A DNA stretch of 64,000 nt from Balaenoptera acutorostrata (lineage: Eukaryota; Chordata; Mammalia; Artiodactyla; Balaenopteridae): positions 37,942,269-38,006,268 of the forward strand of contig NC_080075.1 in NCBI RefSeq assembly GCF_949987535.1, given 5' to 3'. The notes below the pieces were generated by a model. It was not told the origin of the DNA, ran no database searches, and worked only from the letters and a program-made list of their open reading frames with translations. This document shows, in pieces, positions 22,078-33,353 of the stretch. A program made the position numbers and the translations under genes. Position 1 is the first letter of the stretch. Every line of letters begins with the position of its first letter.

Positions 22078-23777
22078 TTTTCTATTTTGATTTTTACATC
22101 TTTATTGGAGTATAATTGCTTTACAATGTTGTGTTAGTTTCTGCTGTATAACAAAGTGAATCAGCAATATGTATACATATATCCCCATATCCCCTCCCTC
22201 TTGCGCCTCCCTCCCACCCTCCCTATCCCACCCCTCTAGGTGGTCACAAAGTACTGAGCTGATCTCCCTGTGCTATGCGGCGGCTTCCCACTAGCTAGCT
22301 ATTTTACATTTGGTAGTGTATATATGTCCATGCCACTCTCTCACTTTGTCCAGACTTACCCTTCCCCCTCCCCAGGTCCATAATTTCATTCTCTACGTCT
22401 GCAACTTTATTCCTGTCCTGCCCCTAGGTTCTTCAGAACCAGTTTTTTTTTAAGATTCCATATATATGTGTTAGCATATAGTATTTGTTTTTCTCTTTCT
22501 GACTTACTTCACTCTGTATGACAGACTCTAGGTCCATCCACCTCACTACAAATAACTCAGTTTTGTTCCTTTTTATGATGGAGTAATATTCCATTGTGCC
22601 ACATCTTCTTTATCCATTCATCTGTCGATGGACACTTAGGTTGCTTCCATGTCCTGGCTATTGTAAATAGCATTGCAGTGAACATTGTGGTACATGACTC
22701 TTTTTGAATTATGGTTTTCTCAGGGTATATACCCAGTAGTGGGATTGCTGGGTCGTATGGTAGTTCTATTTTTAGTTTTATAAGGAACCTCCATACTGTT
22801 CTCCATAGTGGCTGTATCAATTTACATTCCCACCAACAGTGCAGGAGGGTTCCCTTTTCTCCACACCCTCTCCAGCATTTATTGTTTGTAGATATTTTTT
22901 CCTATTTATTTATTTATTTATTCATTTATTCTTGGCTTTGTTGGGTCTTCGTTTCTGTGCAAGGGCTTTCTCTAGTTGCGGCGAGCGGGGGCCACTCTTC
23001 ATCGCGGTGCGCGGGCATCTCGCTATCGGGGCCTCTCTTGTTGCGGAGCACAGGCTCCAGACGCTCAGGCTCAGTAGTTGTGGCTCACGGGCCCAGTTGC
23101 TCCGCGGCATGTGGGATCTTCCCAGACCAGGGCTCAAACCCATGTCCCCTGAATTGGCAGGCAGATTCTCAACCACTGCGCCACCAGGGAAGCCCATTTG
23201 TTTGTAGATTTTTTGATGATGGCCATTCTGACTGGTGTGAAATGATATCTCATTGTAGTTTTGATTTGCATTTCTCTAATGATTAATGATGTTGAGCATT
23301 CTTTCATGTGTTTGTTGGCAATCTGTATATCTTCTTTGGAGAAATGTCTATTTAGGTCTTCTGCCCATTTTTGGATTGGGTTGTTTGTTTTTTTTGATAT
23401 TGAGCTGCATGAGCTGCTAGTAAATTTTGGAGGTTAATCTGTTGTCAGTTGCTTCATTTGCAAATATTTTCTCCCATTCTAAGGGTTGTCTTTTCATCTT
23501 GTTTATGGTTTCCTTTGCTGTGCAAAAGCTTTTAAGTTTCATTAGGTCCCATTTGTTTATTTTTGTTTTTATTTCCATTTCTCTAGGAGGTGAATCAAAA
23601 AGGATCTTGCTGTGATTGATGTCATAGAGTGTTCTGTTTATGTTTTCCTCTAAGAGTTTTGTAGTGTCTGGCCTTACATTTAGGTCTTTAATCCATTTTG
23701 AGTTTATTTTTGTGTATGGTATTAGGAAGTGTTCTAATTTCATTCTTTTACATGTAGCTGTCCAGTTTTCCCAGCAC
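22078..23777 (-). mobile_element. L1-A: 5'-truncated L1, antisense, carrying a SINE
   Basis: Minus-strand L1 beginning inside ORF2 (near 23777) and ending in the 3' UTR and tail at 22078. ORF2 C-terminal remains run from 23777 to about 22445 in several frames, for example the block from 23743 to 23417 and one ending near 22557. The 3' UTR contains G-rich polypurine on the element strand (plus-strand ccctccctcttgcgcctccc). A CHR SINE splits it at 22894-23197. It has no start region and cannot encode functional protein. 5' truncation is typical of incomplete L1 reverse transcription. Confidence 0.9.
22894..23197 (-). mobile_element. CHR-2-type SINE inserted in L1-A, 12-bp TSD
   Basis: An antisense CHR SINE. 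The direct repeat ttgtttgtagat lies at 22882-22893 and 23198-23209. Removing the SINE and one repeat restores continuity with the homologous stretch of L1-B near 24580. This is therefore the youngest layer of the 22-31 kb composite. Confidence 0.92.
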
Positions 23778-24142
23778 TTTTTTTAACATCTGTATTGGAG
23801 TATAATTGCTTTACAATGGTGTGTTAGTTTCTGCTTTATAACAAAGTGAATCAGCTATACATATACATATATCTCCATATCTCCTCCCTCTTGCGACTCC
23901 CTCCCACCCTCCCTATCCCACCCCTCTAGGTGATCACAAAGCACCAAGCTGATCTCCCTGTGCTATGCGGCTGCTTCCCACTAGCTATCTATTTTACATT
24001 TGGTAGTATATGTAAGTCCATGCCACTCTCTCACTTCGTCCCAGCTTACCCTTATCCCTCCCCGTGTCCTCAAGTCCATTCTCTACATCTGTGTCTTTAT
24101 TCCTGCCCTGCCCCTAGGTTCTTCAAAAACATATTTTGTTTT

Positions 24143-27100
24143 TTAGATTCCATATATATGTGTTAGCATACAGTATTTACTTTTCTCTTTCTGACTCACT
24201 TCACTCTGTATGACAGTCTCTAGGTCAATCCACCTCACTACAAATAACTTAATTTCCTTTCTTTTTATGGCTGAGCAATATTCCATTGTATATATGTGCC
24301 ACATCTTCTTTATCCATTCATCTGTCGACAGACACTTAGTTTGCTTCCAGGTCCTGGCTATTGTAAATAGAGCTGCAATGAATACTGTGGTACATGACTC
24401 TTTTTGAATTATGGTTTTCTCAGGGTATATACCCAGTAGTGGGATTGCTGGGTCATATGGTCGTTCTATTTTTAGTTTTTTGAGGAACCTCCATACTGTT
24501 CTCCATAGTGGCTGTAACAATTTACATACCCACCAACGGTGCAAGAGGGTTCCCTTTTCTCCACACCCTTTCCAGAATTTATTGTTTGTAGATTTTTTGA
24601 TGATGGCCATTCTGACTGGTGTGAGATGAAATCTCATTGTAGTTTTGATTTGCATTTCTCAAATGATTAGTGATGCTGAGTATCCTTTCATGTGTTTGTT
24701 GGCCATCTGTATATCTTCTTTGGAGAAATGTCTATTTAGGTCTTCCACCCATTTTTGGATTGGGTTGTTTGTTTTTTGGATATTGAGCTGCATGAGCTGC
24801 TGGTAAATTTTGGAGACTAATCCGTTGTCAGTTGCTTCATTTGCAAATATTTTCTCCCATTATGAGGGTTGTCTTTTCGTCTTGTTTATGGTTTCCTTTG
24901 CTGTGCAAAAGTTTTTAAGTTTCATTTGGTCCCACTTGTTTATTTTTGTTTTTATTTCCACTTCTCTAGGAGGTGGGTCAAAAAGGATCTTGCTGTGATT
25001 TATGTCATAGAATGTTCTCCCTATATTTTCCTCTAAGTGTTTTATAGTGTCCGGTCTTGCATTTAGGTCTCTAATCCATTTTCAGTTTATTTTTGTGTAT
25101 GGTATTAGGGAGTGTTCTAATTTCATTCTTTTACCTGTAGGTGTCCAGTTTTCCCAGCACCACTTATTGTAGAGGCTGTCTTTTCTCCATTGTATATTCT
25201 TGCCTCCTATGCCAAAGATAAGGTGTCCATATGTGTGTGGGTTTATCTCTGGGCTTTCTATCCTGTTCCATTGATCTGTATTTCTGTTTTTGTGTCAGTA
25301 CCATACTGTCTTGATTACTGTTGTCTTGTAGTATAGTCTGAAGTCAGGAATCCTGATTCCTCCAGCTCCATTTTTCTTTCTCAAGATTCCTTGGCTAGTT
25401 GGGGTCTTTTGTATTTCCATACAAATTGTGAAAGTTTTTTGTTCTAGTCTTGTGAAAAACGCCATTGGTAGTTTTATAGGGATTACACTGAATCTGTAGA
25501 TTGCTTTGGGTAGTACAGTCATTTTCATAATGTTGATTCTTCCAATCCAAGAACATGAAGAACAAGAACTCCATCTGTTTGTGTCATCTTTGATTTCTTT
25601 CATCAGTGTCTTATAGTTTTCTGCATACAGGTCTTTTGTCTCCCTAGGTAGGTTTATTCCTAGGTATTTTATTCTTTTTGTTGCAATGGTAAATGGGAGT
25701 GTTTCCTTAATTTCTATTTCAGACTTTTCATCATTAGTGTATAGGAATGCAAGAGATTTCTGTGCATTAATTTTGTATCCTGCTACTTTACCAAATTCAT
25801 TGATTAGCTCTGGTAGTTTTCAGGAGGCACCTTTAGGATTTTCTACATATAGTATCATGTCATCTGCAAACAGTGACAGTTTTACTTCTTTTCCAATTTG
25901 GTTTCCTTTTATTTCTTTTTCTTCTGATTACCGAGGCTTAAATTTCCAAAACTATGTTGAATAATAGTGGTGAAAGTGGGCACCTTTATCTTGTTCCTAA
26001 TCTTAGAGGAAATGGTTTCAGTTTTTCACCATTGAGAATGATACTAGCTGTGGGTTTGTCATATGTGGTCTTTATTATGCTGAGGTAGGTTCCCTCTATG
26101 CCCACTTTCTGGAGAGTTTTTATCATAAATCGGTGTTAAATTTTGTCGAAAGCTTTTTCTGCATCTATTAAGATTATCATATGGTTTTTATCCTTCAGTT
26201 TGTTTATATGGTGTATCACATTGATTGATTTGAGTATATTGAAGAATCCTTGCATTCCTGGGATAAACCCCACGTGATCATGGTGTATGTGCCATTGAAT
26301 TCTGTTTGCTAGTATTTTGTTGAGGATTTTTGCATCTATGTTCATCAGTGATATTGGTCTGTAGTTTTGTTTTTTTGTGACATCTTTGTCTGGTTTAGGT
26401 ATCAGGGTGATGGTGGCCTTGTAGAATGAGTTTGGGAGTCTTCTGCCTCTGCCATATTCTGGAAGAGTTTGAGAAGGATAGCTGTTAGCTCTTCTCTAAA
26501 TACTTGACAGAATTCACCTGTGAAGCCATCTGGCACTGGACTTTTGTTTGTTGGAAGATTTTAAATCACAGTTTCAATTTCAGTGCTCATGATGGGTCTG
26601 TTCATATTTTCTGTTTCTTTCTGCTTCAGTCATGGAAGGTTGTACTTTTCTAAGAATTTGTCCATTTCTTCCAGGTTGTCCATTTTATTGCCATATAGTT
26701 GATTGTAGTAATCTCTCATGATCCTTTGTATTTCTGCAGTGTCTGTTGTTACTTCTCCTTTTCATTTCTAATTCTATTGATTTGAGTCTTCTCCCTCTTT
26801 TCTTGATGAGTCTGGCTAATGGTTTATCAATTTTATTTATCTTCTCAAAGAACGAGCTTTTAGTTTTATTGATCTTTGCTATTGTTTCCTTCATTTCTTT
26901 TTCATTTATTTCTGATCTGATTTTTATGGTTTCTTTCCTTCTGCTAACTTTGGGGTTTTTTGTTCTTTTTCTCTAATTGCTTTAGGTGTAAGGTTAAGTT
27001 GTTTGAGATTTTTCTTGTTTCTTGAGGTAGGACTGTACTGCTATAAACTTCCTTCTTAGAACTGCTTTTGCTGCATCCCATAGGTTTTGGGTCATCATTT

Positions 27101-27939
27101 TCTCATTGTCATTTGTTTCTAGGTATTTTTTTATTTGCTCTTTGATTTCTTCAGTGATCCCTTGTTTATTTAGCAGCATACTGTTTAGCCTGCATGTGTT
27201 TGCATTTTTTACAGTTTTTTTTTCCTGTAATTGATATCTAGTCTCATAGTGTTGTGGTCGGAAAAGATACTTGATAAGATTTCAATTTTCGTAAATATAC
27301 TGAGGCTTGATTTGTGACCCAAGATATGCTCTATCCTGGAGAATGTTCCATGAGCACTTGAGAAGAAAGTGTATTCTTTTCTTTTTGGATGGAATGTCCT
27401 GTAAATATCTATTAAGTCCATCTTGTTTAATGTATCATTTAAAGCTTGTGTTTTCTTATTTATTTTCATTTTGGATGATCTGCCCATTGGTGAAAGTGGG
27501 GTGTTAAAGTCCCCTACTATGATTGTGTTACTGTCAGTTTCCCCTTTTATGGCTGTTAGCATTTGCCTTATGTATTGAGGTGCTCCTATGTTGGGTGCAT
27601 ATATATTTACAATTGTTATATCTTCTTCTTGGATTGATCCCTTGATCATTATGTAATGTCTTTCTTTGTCTCTTGTAATAGGCTTTATTTTAAAGTCTAT
27701 TTTGTCTGATATGAGAATTGCTACTCCAGCTTTCTTTTGATTTCCATTGCATGGAATATCTTTTTGCATCCCCTCACTTTCAGTCTGTATGTGTCCCTAG
27801 GTCTGAAGTGGGTCTCTTGTAGACAGCATATATACGGGTCTTGTTTTTGTATCCATTCAGCCAGTCTGTGTCTTTTGAGTGAAGCATTTAATCAATTTAC
27901 ATTTAAGGTAATTATCAATGTGTATGTTCCTATTACCAT
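24143..27939 (-). pseudogene. L1-B ORF2 remnant (endonuclease-reverse transcriptase)
   Basis: ORF2 normally supplies an apurinic-like endonuclease that nicks the target, a reverse transcriptase and a C-terminal Cys-rich segment. Here the endonuclease still shows the QET core (Glu codon at 27814-27816) and the VGDFN motif, in the block 27769-27209. The reverse transcriptase FADD active-site motif is intact at 25859-25870. The reading is broken by an in-frame TGA in the NVNG-like start region and by several frameshifts, so pieces lie in different frames (27179-26994, 26894-26685, 26345-26136, 25603-25295, 24655-24143). The first usable Met codon is 27939-27937, because the upstream start codon is lost. 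Nonfunctional. Confidence 0.88.
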
Positions 27940-27997
27940 TTTCTTAATTGTTTTGGTTTTGTTTTTGTAGGTCTTTTCCTTCTCTTTTGCTTCCCAC

Positions 27998-28884
27998 CTA
28001 GAGAAGCTCCTTTAGCATTTGTTGTAAAGCTGGTTTGGTGGTATTGAATTCTCTTACCTTTTGCTTTTCTGTAAAGGTTTTAATTTCTCTGTTGAATCTG
28101 AATGAGATCCTTGCTGGGCAAAGTAATCTTGGTTGTAGGTTTTTTCCGTTTCATCACTTTAAATATGTCCTGCCACTCCCTTCTGGCTTGCAGAGTTTCT
28201 GCTGAAAGATCAGCTGTTAACTTTATGGAGATTCCCTTATATGTTATTTCTTGCTTTTCCCTTGCTGTTTTTTTAAATATTTTTTCTTTGTATTTAATTT
28301 GTGATAGATTGATTAATACATGTCTTGGTGTGTTTCTCCTTGGGTTTATCCTGTATGGGGCTCTCAGTTCTTCCTGGACTTGACTGACTATTTCCTTTCC
28401 CATGTTAGGGAAGTTTTCAACTATAATCTCTTCAAATATTTTCTCAGGCCCTTTCTTTTTCTCTTCTCTTCTGGGACCCCTATAACTAGAATGTTGGTGC
28501 ATTTAATGTTGTCCCAGAGGTCTCTGAGACTGTCCTCAATTCTTTTCATTCTTTTTTCTTTATTCTGCTCTGCAGCAGGTATTTCCACTATTCTATCTTC
28601 CAGGTCACTTATGAGTTTTTCTGCCTCAGTTATTCTGCTATTGATTCCTTCTATAGTATTTTTAATTTCATTTATTGTGTTGTTTGTTTGCTCTTTAGTT
28701 ATTCTAGGTCCTTGTTAAACGTTTCTTGTATTTCCTCCATTGAATTTCCGAGATTTTGGATCATCTTTAGTATCATTATTCTGAATTATTTTTCAGGTAG
28801 ACTGCCTATTTCCTCTTCATTTGTTTGGTCTGGTGGGTTTTCACTTTGCTCCTTCATCTGCTGCATATTTCTCTGTCTTCTCAT
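27998..28884 (-). pseudogene. L1-B ORF1 remnant (RNA-binding chaperone)
   Basis: ORF1 protein normally forms trimers through a coiled coil and coats L1 RNA through an RRM-like and a C-terminal domain. The start ATG is at 28884-28882. Codon 33 is a TAA (28788-28786) where L1-C has a Glu codon, so the product would stop after 32 residues. The conserved core is readable at 28502-28080 (ERKGPEKIFEEII-like, NPRRNTPRH). It then shifts frame near the C-terminus before the expected stop at 27998-28000. Confidence 0.85.
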
Positions 28885-29407
28885 TTTGTTTAACTTACTG
28901 TGTTTGGGGTCTCCGTTTCGCAGGCTGCAGGTTCGTAGTTCTCATTGTTTTTGGTGTCTGGCCCCAGCGGGTGAGGTTGGTTCAGTGGCTTGTGTAGGCT
29001 TCCTGGTGGGGGGGACTGGTGCCTGAGTTCTGGTGGGTGGGGCTGGATATTGTCCTTCTGGTGGGCAGGGCCACGTCTGGTGGTGTGTTTTCGGGTGTCT
29101 GTGAACTTAGTATGACTTTAGGCAGCCTCTCTGCTAATGGGTGGGGTTGTGTTCCTGTCTTGTTAGTTGTTTGGCACGGGGCGTCCAGCACTGGAGCTTG
29201 CTGGCCATTGGGTGGGGCTGGGTCTTAGTGTTGAGACAGAGATCTCTGGGAGAGCTCTCGCTGATTAACATTACATGGGGCTGGGAGTTCTCTCATGGAC
29301 CAGTGTCCTGAAGTCAGCTCTCCCACATCGGAGGCTCAGGCCCGACACCGGCCGGAGCACCAAGACCCTGCCAGCCACATGGCTCAGAAGGAAAGGAAGA
29401 GAAAAAA

Positions 29408-29632
29408 AGAACAAAACGATCAGATAGAACCCCAAAACAAATGGTAAAAGCAATACTAAACATACAAAATCACACAAAGAAACATACACACACACACTCA
29501 TAAAAAGAAAAAAATAAACAAAAAACAAAACAGCAAAACAAAAAAGACGAACAGACAGAACCCTAGGACAAATGGTAAAAGCAAACCTAAACAGAAAAAG
29601 TCATACAAAGAAACATACACACACATACAAAC
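29408..29632 (-). repeat. Diverged 131-bp-period duplication in L1-B 5' UTR
   Basis: The segment with atggtaaaagcaa at 29441 recurs at 29572. Each is preceded by a cagataga/cagacaga-like block and followed by cacaaagaaacataca or tacaaagaaacataca. The element-strand sequence is T-rich. Confidence 0.7.
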
Positions 29633-30926
29633 ACACACACAAAGAGAAAAAAGAAAAAAGAAAAAAAAGGAAGAGAGCAACCAAACCAATAAACAAATCC
29701 ACCAATGATAACAAGCACTAAAACTAAACTAAGATAAACATAAAACCAAAAACAAATCAGATGCAGAAAGCAAACCCCAAGTCTACAGTTGTTCCCAAAG
29801 TCCACTGCCTCAATTTTGGGAACATTCATTGTCTATTCAGGTATTCCACAGATGCAGGGTTTATCAAGTCAATTGCGGGGATTAAATATGCTGCTCCTGA
29901 AGCTGCACAGAGAAGTTTCCCTTTCTCTTCTTTGTTCGCACAGCTCCTGGGGTTCAGCTTTGGTTTTGGCCCTGTGTCTGTATGTAGGCCACCCTCAGGC
30001 ATCTGTTTCCTGCCCAGACAGGAGGGGGTTAAAGCAGCTGCTGATTAGGGCTCTCCTGCTCACTCAGGCTGGGGAGAGGGAGGGGTATGGTAGTCATAAT
30101 TGGAATGTGGGGCTAGCCAGCAGCGGCAGAGGCTGGCATGACATTGCAACAGCCTGAGGTGCATCATGTGTTCTCCCAGGGAATTTGTCCCTAGATCACG
30201 GGACCCTGGCAGTGGCGTGCTGCACAGGCTTCCAGGGGGGTGTGGGTAGTGACCTGCGTTTGCACAAAGGATTCTTGGTGGCAGCAGTGGCAACATTAGC
30301 AGTCCATGCCCGAGATGATAGCTGCAGGTCACGCCAGTCTCTGGAGCTCGCTTAGGTGGTGCTCTGCCATCAGTGGGCACACAGGGCAGGAAGCCCCTCC
30401 CCTTGTGCACCCAAAAACAATGGTCTCTTGCCTCTCCAGCAAGTCCAGACTCTCTCCCGGACTCCCTCCCAGCTAGTTGTGGCACACTAGCTCCCTTCAG
30501 GCTGTCTTCATGCAGCCAACCCCAGCCCTCACCCTGGGGTCTTACCTCTGAAGCCCGAGCCTCAGCTCCCAGCCCCCACCTGCCCCGGTGGGTGAGAAGA
30601 CAAGCCTCTCAGGCTGGTGAGTGCTGGTCGGCATGGATCCTCTGTGTGGGAATCTCTCCGCTTTGCCCTCTGCACCCCTGTCGCTGCGCTCTTCTCTGTG
30701 GCTCCGAAGCTTCCCCCACCCTCGTCCCCCCAGTGAAGGGGCTTCCTAGTGTGTGGAAACCTTTCCTCCTTCACAGCTCCCTCCCAGTGGTGCAGGTCCC
30801 ATCCCTATTCTTTTGCCTCTGTTTTTTCTTTTTTCTTTTGCCCTACCCAGGTACATGGGGATTTTCTTCCCTTTTGGGAAGTCTGAGGTCTTCTGCCAGC
30901 ATTCAGTAGGTGTTCTGTAGGAGTTG

Positions 30927-31000
30927 TTCCACATGTAGATGTATTTTTGTAGATGTATTTGTGTTCCACATGTACATGTATTTTTGTAGATGTATTTGTG
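30927..31000 (-). repeat. 37-bp tandem duplication near the L1-B 5' end
   Basis: Units 30927-30963 and 30964-31000 are identical apart from one G/C difference (acatgtagatg versus acatgtacatg). They start about 55 bp inside the element's 5' end. Confidence 0.85.
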
Positions 31001-31056
31001 GGAAGGAAGGTGATCGCCACATCTTACTCCTCTGCCATCTTAAAGGTCCCTCGCAA

Positions 31057-31065
31057 GATCTTTAT
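31057..31065. repeat. Candidate target-site duplication, right copy
   Basis: gatctttat, the partner of 22069-22077. It directly follows the 5' end of L1-B. Confidence 0.55.
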
Positions 31066-32232
31066 ACTCTTAGGTAATAAAAGAAATTCTGAAACTGAAA
31101 AGAGAGAGAAATCCGCTGCCTGAAGTGGTATGCTGGTAGATACTTAACAACCAGCTTGAGTGAGAAAAATACCTCTGATTTGTAGCATTTGCTAATTTCC
31201 ATGATATGAATTCCTCCGTCACGGCCAATTTCAAGCTACCAGTGGGATGTCGCTGAAGGGCAGAGCTGGAAATATCTACACACAGTTGGCTCTTGCAAGG
31301 TGGTACAAATTGGTTCCATCACTGGATGCCTGTGACTCCTCTCAGAGATTGAAAGATATTCCAGCACCTTTCACATCTGGCAGAATTTCTAGAGGTAACT
31401 CTTGTCACTTGCTCTCAACCAGTCTGTTTCTAGAATGGTTTTCAGATATTGCTGCAAATGTCCTGGGCTAAAAGGCACTTTATACCCATATGGGATCATA
31501 TGTGGAGAGACCAGCACTAGTTGCTGAGTTAAGTTGATACATAACGTAACCCATGTAAATCCTGGCCCCCATGTGACCCAGTCTCAATATAAAGATCATT
31601 CAAAGAAAACACAAAGATGACTCCAGAAGCTTTGAAAAACAGTATCAGTATGGAGTTTTCTTATAAAGTTTTATGCAGGTGCTTCACCCAGAAATCTTCC
31701 CAATCAACCCTCCTTAGACATCTCATCCTGCCTCTCAAGTTTTACAGTTACATTAAAGGCTGAACACATACACACACTCTTTCTCTCTCCCATATTCTCC
31801 CTCTCTCCCCGTCACACATATGCACACATATGTGCATGCACACACACGCACAGATCCTACCTCCTTACCCTCTCACTACCCCCATTCACTCCATACCCCC
31901 TTCACTTATATACCACACTCAGTAACTATGACTGCCCCCCTCACAAGCACAGAGCTCTGGGGGGCACCATTCTCCTCCCAATCTGACTGCTTTTCACCAA
32001 CTGTAGTGAATCATATTCTCTATTCCATTAGAGTAACACGAGGTATTTGACAGTGTGACTTGTGCAGCATCACAATAATAAGAGGGAGTATTTGTCTCGT
32101 CCCCATGCTGTAATAGCTGAGCACTTTACACCTAGACACTCAGGTAAGTTGCAGAGCCGAGAGTCAAACCAGACTGGAGGCCACAAGAACATTCTTCCTG
32201 ACCACCATACTCGCTAATTCTCATGTCCAGTT
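31066..32232. other. Unassigned DNA with ancient repeat traces
   Basis: 31100-31460 looks like an old, unnamed interspersed repeat. 31760-31850 is CA/CT-rich low complexity. 32065-32200 weakly resembles antisense MIR (agttgcagagccgagagtca). No gene seen. Confidence 0.35.
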
Positions 32233-32388
32233 AAAGAAAAGCTACTGAGAGACCAGTCCCTCCCATTAGGAAACTTGCACAAGCCTCTTAGAGAGCCTCA
32301 TCCACCAGAAGGCAGACAGCAGAAGCAAGAAGAACTACAATCCTGCAGCCTGTGGAACAAAAACCACATTCACAGAACGATAGACAAG

Positions 32389-33331
32389 ATGAAAAGGCAG
32401 AGGGCTATGTAACAGATGAAAGAACAAGATAAAACCCCAGAAAAACAACTAAATGAAATGGAGATAGGCAATCTTCCAGAAAAAGAATTCAGAATAATGA
32501 CAGTGAAGATGATCCAGGACCTCAGAAAAAGAATGGAGGCAAAGATCAAGAAGATGCAAGAAATGTTTAACAAAGATCTAGAAGAATTAAAGAACAAACA
32601 AACAGAGATGAACAATACAATAACTGAAATGAAAAATACACTAGAAGGAATCAATAGCAGAAAAACTGAGGCAGAAGAATGGATAAGTGACCTGGTAGAC
32701 AGAATTGTGGAATTCACTGCTGTGGAACACAATAAAGAAAAAAGAATGAAAAGAAATGAAGACGGCCTAAGAGACTACTGGGACAACAGTGAATGCAACA
32801 ACATTCACATTATAGGGTTCCCAGGAGAAGAGAGAGAGAAAGGACCCGAGAAAATATTTGAAGAGATTATAGTCGAAAACTTCCCTAACGTGGGAAAGGA
32901 AATAGCCACCCAAGTCCAGGAAGCACAGAGAGTCCCATATGGGATAAACCCAAGAAGAAACACACCAACACACATAATAATCAAACTGGCAAAAATTAAA
33001 GACAAAGAAGAATTATTGAAACAGCAAGGGAAAAATGACAAATAATATACAAGGGAACTCCCATAAGGTTAACAGCTGATTTCTCAGCAGAAACTCTACA
33101 AGCCAGAAGGGAGTGGCATGATATACTTAAAGTGATGAAAGGGAAGAACCTACAACCAAGGTTACTCTACTCAGCAAGAATCTCATTCAGATTTGATGGA
33201 GAAATCAAAAGGTTTACAGACAAGCAAAAGCTAAGAGAAAAAAAATAAAAGAGAAAAAAAAAAAAAAAAAGCTAAGAGAATTCAGCACCACCAAACCAGC
33301 TCTACAACAAATGCTAAAGGAAATTCTCTAA
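32389..33331 (+). pseudogene. L1-C ORF1 remnant (RNA-binding chaperone)
   Basis: The ATG at 32389 reads seven codons and then meets TAA (32410-32412). An in-frame ATG at 32416 opens 209 codons covering the Lys/Glu-rich coiled coil and most of the RRM region (the PGEERE and NPRRNTP stretches). A 1-base deletion near 33018 shifts the frame, giving a stop at 33043-33045. A 41-bp A-rich insertion at about 33240-33280 adds a second shift. The ancestral stop is at 33329-33331. Nonfunctional as a full protein; a truncated 209-residue product is conceivable but unsupported. Confidence 0.88.
33226..33280 (+). repeat. A-rich insertion flanked by a 14-bp duplication
   Basis: aaaagctaagagaa occurs at 33226-33239 and again at 33267-33280, separated by 27 almost pure A residues (with one T and two G). 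L1-B has only a single copy of the flanking word. This is either replication slippage or a retrotransposition event that copied little more than a poly(A) tail. Confidence 0.7.
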
Positions 33332-33353
33332 GTGGGAAACACAAGAGAAGGAA

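Larger units (their letters stand above)
23778..31056 (-). mobile_element. L1-B: full-length, inactivated L1, antisense
   Basis: A near 7.3-kb L1 on the minus strand. The 3' end is next to the T-run at 23778-23784. The 5' end, near 31020-31056, has the usual start (plus-strand actcctctgccatctt, the reverse complement of aagatggcagaggagt). Order on the minus strand: about 2.1 kb of 5' UTR, ORF1 (28884-27998), a spacer, ORF2 (27939 to about 24143), 3' UTR. Both frames carry stops and frameshifts, so it cannot move itself. It shares its 3' UTR type with L1-A but not with L1-C. Confidence 0.92.
28885..31056 (-). promoter_or_regulatory. L1-B 5' UTR with internal promoter region
   Basis: A long L1 5' UTR, GC-rich in parts (28900-29350 and 30060-30800), with an A-rich middle (29380-29760). 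In L1s this region holds the internal Pol II promoter. It contains a duplicated block of period 131 (29408-29497 and 29541-29632) and a 37-bp tandem duplication close to the 5' end (30927-31000). Open frames here are not ORFs of known L1 proteins. Confidence 0.75.

Noticed and set aside
28885..30909. Several 100-180 codon frames in the L1-B 5' UTR
   Set aside because: They lie in GC-rich L1 promoter sequence, on both strands, and match no L1 protein.
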